From positions 1-28,689 of the forward strand of contig UQVK01000043.1 in the NCBI GenBank assembly GCA_900544445.1: a stretch of 28,689 bases of DNA, written 5' to 3'. Source of the DNA: an uncultured Lachnospiraceae bacterium (GTDB taxonomy: Bacteria > Bacillota > Clostridia > Lachnospirales > Lachnospiraceae). This document shows, piece after piece, positions 23,294 to 28,689 of this stretch. Under the pieces are notes generated by a model. That model worked only from the letters and a program-made list of their open reading frames with translations, ran no database searches and had not been told where the DNA came from. The position numbers and the translations under genes were made by a program. The stretch's first letter is position 1; each line of letters opens with the position of its first letter.

Positions 23294-24313
23294 TCATATC
23301 ACGAGCGTAAAATTATATTCAGCCACAAAAAATATACAGGTACAAAGAACCCATATAAAACCTTCCATCTCCTCTCTGCTGCATGTATTCTGTATCTCCA
23401 GAATTCTGACAGGATCAAGCTGTTCAAAGCACTCTCTATATTGGGCATCATCAACCGCATACTGATTATTTTGGATTCGATTTGCTTTACATATATTATG
23501 ATGAATTATCTGTTTAAAAATTCCACGCATATACTGCCAATAGGTCTGACCAGTATGGGCATACCCGGTTCCTGCTACCATGGCCTTAATCTGATATTTT
23601 GCCGTCTGCACATTTCTTTCTTCCACTGCATCCTGCAGAATCTGCTGTATATTCTCCTCCAGACCACTTTCATTGCAAATATTCAGAATTCTGGCACAGC
23701 ACTGTTTTCCCTTCTGCTCATCCTCTATTCCGAAATGCCGGCATAACAAATCCTCCATTTTACCTGGAAATTCAAACAGGGCTTCGATTCCGGTTTCCTT
23801 TCTCACCAGAGCCTTATATTTTTTCCCAGGCTGTAGAGATACCGGAATCTTTCTTTCCGCATATTGATCATCCGGCACGGTGCACAAATGCTGATATGCT
23901 TCTATCATCGGATAGTTAATATACAGCTTTCCCACGTCCGCCGCATCGCTAAAGTATCTCTGCATTTTCAAAATCTTTTCTTCCGAGAAATTTTTATCAT
24001 GCCGTTCATAATCAAATACAAGCATGATATTCACAAAATCTTCCTTATAACGAAGTGGATGAAATTCCAGCTTTCTACTTATGACAAAGGGAAGATCAAT
24101 ATCGTCCTCTTCCCATGCTTCTCCATATTCCTTTACGATATCCTCATAAAGCATATAAATGTTGGTACCATAGATCCAGATATCATCCATGGAAATATGG
24201 ATGGAGGGAAAACACCGGAATAATATGCCAAACAGCTCATTTTTTTCATGCTTTCCTTCCACAATCAACAGGTTCTGCCCCCTTATCCTTGTTTCGTCAG
24301 AATAATCATTCAT
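23294..24313 (-). CDS. TOPRIM-like partner of an SMC-type ATPase, candidate defence effector
   Basis: Start at 24313 (MNDYSDETRI), overlapping the ATPase stop by eight bases, gives 339 residues. The N-terminal third looks like a TOPRIM fold: a strand ending in LIVEGKHEK (Glu19), then MLVFDYERHD (Asp101, Glu103, Asp106), the acidic sites that would bind magnesium. LYINYPMIEAY (130-140) follows, as in OLD- and RloB-like proteins. The rest is helical and unassigned, ending in a hydrophobic stretch of about 20 residues (from FIWVL to the last residue). An ATPase plus TOPRIM pair is the plan of OLD-type, PARIS (AriA-AriB), AbiL and RloAB anti-phage systems. I cannot place this pair in any of them from sequence. 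Confidence 0.62.
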   Translation of the reverse strand: MNDYSDETRIRGQNLLIVEGKHEKNELFGILFRCFPSIHISMDDIWIYGTNIYMLYEDIVKEYGEAWEEDDIDLPFVISRKLEFHPLRYKEDFVNIMLVFDYERHDKNFSEEKILKMQRYFSDAADVGKLYINYPMIEAYQHLCTVPDDQYAERKIPVSLQPGKKYKALVRKETGIEALFEFPGKMEDLLCRHFGIEDEQKGKQCCARILNICNESGLEENIQQILQDAVEERNVQTAKYQIKAMVAGTGYAHTGQTYWQYMRGIFKQIIHHNICKANRIQNNQYAVDDAQYRECFEQLDPVRILEIQNTCSREEMEGFIWVLCTCIFFVAEYNFTLVI

Positions 24314-25451
24314 ACCTTTCAAATTCTCCGCTTATGTACATCTTCTCCAGATTATGCCCTTCCCGTAGTTCCCTCTCCGTCGCGTCGCACAGGGCCGTCA
24401 AAGTCCCTTCTCCCGACAGGATGAACAGGCAGTCCGGCCTCATCAGACGATTGTTCATCAGATTGGTATTGTGCGAGGTCATAATAATCTGACTTCGGGG
24501 GAATTTTTTCTTAAAAAATTTAACTAAATTCTCTGCCATTTCATAATGATAAAAGGCATCGAATTCGTCCAGATAAACGAAGGCAGATTTCTCTATTGCT
24601 GTGACAATCCTTCTGTATATATCCAGCAATGCCAAAGTTCCACTGGAAGCATTTTTAAAAAATGGAACCAGCTTTTTATGAGAAAAATACAGCTCCCTTC
24701 GTCCATCCGGAAGTTTTTTCAAAACAAGTCTGCAATTTATGTCCATCATATTAAAAAAATATTCCAGGTCTTTCAGGTTATTCTCCTGTTCCAGCCTTTC
24801 AGAAAAGATATAAGTCGAGATTCCCACTCGAACTTGTGTCAGCGCATTTCCAGCCGTAATCATAGTCATGCTTCTGACATAATTTAACAGCTTTATAAGT
24901 AAAGAATCATCCTTTAAAGCCATATTGCTGATCAGCCATCTCAAAAAGGGCAATAAAGCCTGTTCCCCATCTCCCGGTCCAAGTATCTGTCTGTATCTTT
25001 CCACATTTGCCGTTTCCGCTTCAACTTCTTCCAGATGTGGAAAAACAAGCTTTCTCTCCGAAAAATCACATTCAAAAATGAGCGTTCCATTTATTTCCAA
25101 TTTTTCCCATTTCAACCTGTACTCTGCAAATTTTGCATATCTGTAAACCATTTCCCGACCGTCGAAATCAAAAACATAGGAAAAAGTGGCAGCATCTTCC
25201 TCAGAGTCAGCATTCAGAAATGTCTTTGTTTCATCATTTGGCAAAGCGTCGTAGAGCATTGCCCTTATATCCATGACAGCTCTGCCCAGATTCGTTTTTC
25301 CGGTTGCATTTTTCCCATAAATCATCATTTTACTGATCAGTCCGTCAGTGATACAGTCTGTACTGAACTGGTATCCCGCTGTCTTCTCAAAATCCAGACA
25401 TACTTCTTTTTGAAAATTCTTATAATTTTTTACCGTAAATCTTTTCAGCAT
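24306..25451 (-). CDS. SMC/AAA15-type ATP-binding protein, candidate defence sensor
   Basis: A 381-residue cytosolic ATPase of the AAA15/AAA_21 (OLD/RecF-like) class. It begins with FTVKNYKNF, the usual first strand, then Walker A GKNATGKT (46-53), an ABC-like signature KNASSGTLALL (267-276), Walker B FVYLDEFD (291-298) and the H-loop TSHNTNL with His327. The middle (about 60-260) lacks the long coiled coil of true SMC proteins. Such proteins dimerise on ATP and, in defence pairs, detect a phage factor and unleash a partner. The next gene overlaps it by eight bases. It has its own strong promoter and an AGGAGAGGG ribosome site. Base composition is visibly more A/T-rich than the GH2 gene beside it. 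Confidence 0.82.
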   Translation of the reverse strand: MLKRFTVKNYKNFQKEVCLDFEKTAGYQFSTDCITDGLISKMMIYGKNATGKTNLGRAVMDIRAMLYDALPNDETKTFLNADSEEDAATFSYVFDFDGREMVYRYAKFAEYRLKWEKLEINGTLIFECDFSERKLVFPHLEEVEAETANVERYRQILGPGDGEQALLPFLRWLISNMALKDDSLLIKLLNYVRSMTMITAGNALTQVRVGISTYIFSERLEQENNLKDLEYFFNMMDINCRLVLKKLPDGRRELYFSHKKLVPFFKNASSGTLALLDIYRRIVTAIEKSAFVYLDEFDAFYHYEMAENLVKFFKKKFPRSQIIMTSHNTNLMNNRLMRPDCLFILSGEGTLTALCDATERELREGHNLEKMYISGEFERYE

Positions 25452-25504
25452 ACTGTCTGCCCTCTCCTGTCATTTTCATTGATTAACTAATTCCTCTAAT
25501 TAAC

Positions 25505-25533
25505 AGTATAACGAAATTGCTTTTTTCACGCAA
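25505..25533 (-). promoter_or_regulatory. Promoter of the ATPase-TOPRIM pair
   Basis: On the minus strand TTGCGT (25533-25528), exactly 17 bases, then TATACT (25510-25505). The predicted start near 25498 falls in an A/T-rich imperfect inverted repeat (25482-25504, TTAACTAATT...TAATTAAC), a possible operator. The leader is about 45 bases. Confidence 0.72.
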
Positions 25534-25618
25534 CAGGCTTCCGTAAAAAAATTACGGCATATCTCAACAAAAACCGGAGCATTCCCAAATCGGCAATATG
25601 ACCGTTTCCTTTCTTGTC

Positions 25619-25670
25619 AAAAAAGGATACCCTGCCGGTCCTGAACCGGCTTTTTCGGATATCCTTTTTC
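25619..25670 (-). terminator. Intrinsic terminator of the GH2 gene
   Basis: Outer arms AAAAAGGATA (25620-25629) and TATCCTTTTT (25660-25669) enclose an inner GCCGGT/ACCGGC stem (25634-25650). On the minus strand the stem ends in a run of six T. It lies about 30 bases after the stop. Confidence 0.78.
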
Positions 25671-25697
25671 TCATGTCCCGTTTTCAGTTTTTCTTCT

Positions 25698-28499
25698 CTA
25701 TTCCGCCACCAGCGAAGCCACCGTTTCCACGTCCAGTTCCTGCTCCGGCGCAAATTCTTCGCCTGCCAGATACCGATAAATGGAAGAAAGCAGCGCCCTC
25801 GCTTCCGGATACTGCTGCAGATCCTGCAGGCCCAGGGAGGAAAACAGCAGCCTTCCGCCGCCGCAGCGGCATTCAAACAGCTGTGCCATGGGCCGCAGAT
25901 ACGCGTAGCTGTCCATCTCCGTAATGATGGCCTGTATCCTCTTCGGCAGGATCACCGCGCGCCGGGAAGCCATCGGCCACCACTGCCAGTCGGTGTGGCT
26001 GTCCGTGGGGAAATCCGCGAACAGGGGATGGGCACTGTCGATGAGCTGTCCCATGCCGCCCGCCTGCTGGGCAAAGGTGCCCACCGACCAGAAATCGGTG
26101 GTAAACTGGGCCCGGATGGATCCCGGCAGCGCCTCCTTCGTGGAGGGCGGGGTCAGGTACACGCATCCGCCTGCCGCAAGGACACGCTTCGCCGCTTCAT
26201 CAAAGCGCTGTGTCTCATACACGTTTTCCGGGCATACCAGATTTTCCGGAGAAACCGGAGGATAAACCCAGACGGGATAACGGTTCACCGCGCCGTCTAC
26301 CGATACCTCCAGGGTCAGACGGGCAGCTTTTTCCACCGCTCTCAGGGAAAGCTTCACACAGCCTGCTTCCGTCAGAGTTCCGGCCGGGTAGCTTCCTTCT
26401 TTGGTTTCCGCCTGTGCGATGAGCGTATCGTCCTGTGTTTTCAAGGCACAGCGAACCTTTCCGGAAAGGTTCGTTTTCCCATAGTTGGCAATCTTCACGG
26501 GCACCGTCAGCTCTTCCGTGTTTTCCCAGGTGTAACGGGGCAGAAGTGCCAGCGGCAGCTGATCCCGGAAAAAGGCCTGAAACTTCGCGGGTTCCGCGAA
26601 GGGATAGGGTTTCGGCTCCAGATGGGAGTTCAGCATGCCCACCAGCGCGGTTCCCTGTCCGGGGAAATCCTGCAGGCCCAGCAGAGAGATACCGGACAGC
26701 TCCTTTGTGCGCATCGCCGCCTCGATCTCCTCCCGATAGGCCAGGCGGGAAATCTCTCCCGTCGCCTCCACCTGTTTTTCCCACTCTTCATCGGAAATTC
26801 CGGCCGCCTTCACCCGCTCCTGCACCAGCCGCAGGTTGGCCGGATCAGAAATCCCCTGAAAAGCCTCCAGCTCATGGAAGTCCGGAAGCACCTCGAACTG
26901 TCCCACCTCAAAGCTGAATACGGGTTTGGCGTAGACCTTCCGAATTTCAGCCATGGATTCGTCGTAGTTCTGTGCAGCATCCGGATAGCGGTTGTTGATA
27001 TACCCCTGAAGCGCGCCGTCCTCTCCGCCGCCTGCATGGGTTCCCCGCAGATCCCAGGAAAGGGGATTCCCGGAAGAATCCTTTCCCGAGACGTATTTCT
27101 GAGAGGCAAAAAAGTCGCTCTCCGGATCCACGCCCACATCCCCGTAGTGGGCGTTGGAACTGTTGGCATACAGACGGGTCGGATCCAGTTCATGGGCAAG
27201 CGCCAGCATGCTGTCCATCCGGGAGTGTCCCACCGGTCCGGCCGCCAGCTCATTTCCAAAGGTCAGCATCACGAAGGAAGGATGATTTGCCAAAGCCAGA
27301 ATCACCTGCTTCAGTTCCGTCAGATAATAGGCGTAGCTTTCCGGCGCTTCAAAGGCGTGCACCGGATCCCAGTGGGACAGCTCCGGCTGCATCAGCATGC
27401 CCATCCGGTCCGCCGCAATGAACGCCGCCTCCGGCGGGCAGTGGGAATGGAAACGCATGCAGTTGATTCCATAGGAACGGTACCGCGCAAGCACATCTAT
27501 CCATTCCTCCACCGTCATGGGCGGATGGCCGGTCTCCGGAAATTCACAGCAGTTGGCCTCGCTGCGCAGGAAGATCACCCGGCCGTTTAAAGCCAGTCTT
27601 CCCTTTCCGTTGTCTCCAAAGGTACGCACACCGAAGGTTTCCGTGCGGCTGGCCAGTTCCTGCCTCTCTTTTGCCGACAGACGGGCGGTCAGTTCATACA
27701 GATTTCCCTCCTCCTCATCCCATCTGCGCACATCCCCGGCCAGAGGAAGCTTTTCCAGCACAAACCGGGTCAGGCCGGGCTGTACGCAGATCTTCTTTTG
27801 ATATCCGGCATATTCGCTCGCCACGGATTTCTCCTTTTTCAGGGCGTCGCTTTCCACCAGGAGGGTGCCGCTCCAGAACCGGTCAGCGGAAACCTCCGCC
27901 TGCACGGTCAGAGTCTCTCCATCCCTGTCCGGGTAGATCCGCAGGGCGGACAGGAATACCGGCTCCTCCACGCGAAGCCGCAGATATCCCAGCACGCCGT
28001 TCCAGTTGGTCTGCGTTTCGTCCGTGGCCGCCGAAGAATACACGATGGCATCATGGGGCAGCCCCGGATAGCTGTTGTCGGACAGCAGCGTGATTTCATT
28101 GTCCCCGTTCAGAAGTCCGGTCACCTCGAACACATGCGGAGTGGAAAGGGACCCTTCCGAAAAATGAGGTACCTCCTTTCCATCTACCAGAAGCCGCAGG
28201 TACCGGACCCGCTCCGCTTCCAGAAAGACGCGCTTTCCTTCTTCCGGCGTAAAGGAAATCCGCCGGGTCAGCCGCGCTTCTCCCTCAAAGGTATATTTTC
28301 TGGTAAACCGGGTAGCGATGGGCGCGTTCTCGTTAAAGCCTTCTTCCGCGTTTCCAAGCGCCGCGTCCGGGTGCCACTGGTTCTGCCCCAGATCCTTATG
28401 CCCGATCCGGTTTTCATCGAGCGTTCCGGGCAGCTGCATGGGATAAACCTTCCCGTCTCCAATATCGGCCTGCCAGAGGCCGGACAGATCAAAGTACAT
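25698..28499 (-). CDS. Glycoside hydrolase family 2 enzyme (beta-galactosidase/beta-glucuronidase type)
   Basis: Start at 28499 (MYFDLSGLWQ), with GGAGGA ten bases upstream; a longer frame to 28577 is rejected because it covers the promoter. It gives 933 residues and no signal peptide. Order: jelly-roll sugar-binding domain (about 1-180), immunoglobulin-like domain (about 180-290), TIM barrel (about 300-600), then further beta and Rossmann-like parts. The acid/base is probably Glu417 in TFGNELAAG and the nucleophile Glu531 in FSFEVGQF. INCMRFHSHCPPEAAF near 345-360 is the usual barrel motif. It should remove a terminal beta-linked sugar inside the cell; which sugar is not readable. It stands as a single gene between terminators and is GC-rich like the 9-16 kb segment. 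Confidence 0.88.
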   Translation of the reverse strand: MYFDLSGLWQADIGDGKVYPMQLPGTLDENRIGHKDLGQNQWHPDAALGNAEEGFNENAPIATRFTRKYTFEGEARLTRRISFTPEEGKRVFLEAERVRYLRLLVDGKEVPHFSEGSLSTPHVFEVTGLLNGDNEITLLSDNSYPGLPHDAIVYSSAATDETQTNWNGVLGYLRLRVEEPVFLSALRIYPDRDGETLTVQAEVSADRFWSGTLLVESDALKKEKSVASEYAGYQKKICVQPGLTRFVLEKLPLAGDVRRWDEEEGNLYELTARLSAKERQELASRTETFGVRTFGDNGKGRLALNGRVIFLRSEANCCEFPETGHPPMTVEEWIDVLARYRSYGINCMRFHSHCPPEAAFIAADRMGMLMQPELSHWDPVHAFEAPESYAYYLTELKQVILALANHPSFVMLTFGNELAAGPVGHSRMDSMLALAHELDPTRLYANSSNAHYGDVGVDPESDFFASQKYVSGKDSSGNPLSWDLRGTHAGGGEDGALQGYINNRYPDAAQNYDESMAEIRKVYAKPVFSFEVGQFEVLPDFHELEAFQGISDPANLRLVQERVKAAGISDEEWEKQVEATGEISRLAYREEIEAAMRTKELSGISLLGLQDFPGQGTALVGMLNSHLEPKPYPFAEPAKFQAFFRDQLPLALLPRYTWENTEELTVPVKIANYGKTNLSGKVRCALKTQDDTLIAQAETKEGSYPAGTLTEAGCVKLSLRAVEKAARLTLEVSVDGAVNRYPVWVYPPVSPENLVCPENVYETQRFDEAAKRVLAAGGCVYLTPPSTKEALPGSIRAQFTTDFWSVGTFAQQAGGMGQLIDSAHPLFADFPTDSHTDWQWWPMASRRAVILPKRIQAIITEMDSYAYLRPMAQLFECRCGGGRLLFSSLGLQDLQQYPEARALLSSIYRYLAGEEFAPEQELDVETVASLVAE

Positions 28500-28548
28500 C
28501 TGAATTTCCTCCATATGATTTTGCGTAAAAACATTACTCTGATTGTTC

Positions 28549-28557
28549 AGTATATCA
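28549..28557 (-). promoter_or_regulatory. Extended -10 promoter of the GH2 gene
   Basis: On the minus strand TGATATACT (28557-28549) is an extended -10. A -35 box at the right distance is poor, so an activator is likely. The implied start near 28542 lies inside the longer reading frame and supports translation from 28499. Confidence 0.5.
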
Positions 28558-28631
28558 CAGAAGGAGTTGTCCGCCATTGCTGTGACTTGCTCTTTTGTTT
28601 AGAAAATTTGCTGTGGATCGGAGCGGAAGAG

Positions 28632-28689
28632 AATAGGGGCTGTCGGGAAATAGATAGTTCCAAATAGGGGCCGTAGAGACTCATGCGAG
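28632..28689. other. Window-edge sequence with AATAGGGGC repeat, possible insertion-sequence end
   Basis: AATAGGGGC occurs at 28632-28640 and again at 28663-28671. The bases GGGGCTGTCGGGAAA (28636-28650) resemble the terminal inverted repeats (GGGGCTGTCG...) that I recall for IS1182-type elements. The element body would lie outside the window. Confidence 0.3.

Noticed and set aside
25614..27590. Plus-strand open frame of 658 codons opposite the GH2 gene
   Set aside because: It is antisense to a clear GH2 enzyme, has no recognisable motif, is rich in Arg, His and Pro as shadow frames of GC-rich genes are, and lacks a ribosome site.
28500..28577. N-terminal extension of the GH2 protein by 26 residues
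   Set aside because: The extension overlaps the extended -10 promoter, whereas ATG 28499 has GGAGGA at proper distance and begins at the conserved FDLSGLWQ.

Overview
The window reads as chromosomal DNA of an anaerobic gut Firmicute, most likely Lachnospiraceae. The reasons are: two carbohydrate importers of the LplB/YtcP permease plus lipoprotein type with no ATPase gene beside them; large AraC-type regulators; strong GGAGG ribosome sites; an Rpn-type transposase remnant; and a DUF4474-type protein. The genus cannot be fixed from the sequence alone. No rRNA, tRNA, CRISPR array or complete insertion sequence was seen.

Layout. 1-860: the tail of an upstream gene, a five-hairpin repeat array, and a cytidylate kinase-like protein on the plus strand. 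947-1193: a second array made of alternating inverted copies of a GTACGGTT motif. 1230-8941 (all minus): sugar module 1, transcribed as LplB-type permease, YtcP-type permease, lipoprotein, two-segment membrane AraC regulator, DUF4091 (GH123-like) glycosidase. 9358-10386 (plus): S66 LD-carboxypeptidase/MccF-like peptidase. 10457-13889 (minus): GntR/FCD regulator, D-2-hydroxyacid dehydrogenase, AEC permease, then a 5'-truncated aminotransferase. 14138-16319 (plus): a membrane-anchored DUF4474 protein with a Pro- and Cys-rich tail, one base from a metallophosphoesterase. 16459-17048 (minus): an internally deleted Rpn-family transposase. 17523-22977 (minus): sugar module 2, transcribed as lipoprotein, LplB-type permease, YtcP-type permease, cupin-AraC regulator, unknown alpha-helical enzyme-like protein. 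23294-25451 (minus): an SMC/AAA15-type ATPase overlapping a TOPRIM-like partner, arranged like known anti-phage pairs. 25698-28499 (minus): a GH2 glycosidase. The last ~55 bases may be the end of an insertion sequence.

How the parts work together. Each sugar module couples a binding lipoprotein and two permeases to its own AraC-family activator and one intracellular enzyme. The energising ATPase is presumably a shared MsmX-type protein encoded elsewhere. The GntR-dehydrogenase-AEC block looks like a small organic-acid unit with a terminator hairpin in the dehydrogenase leader. The least explained genes are the DUF4474/phosphoesterase pair and the ATPase/TOPRIM pair. The two hairpin arrays, the truncated aminotransferase, the deleted Rpn gene and the patchy base composition all point to repeated rearrangement.
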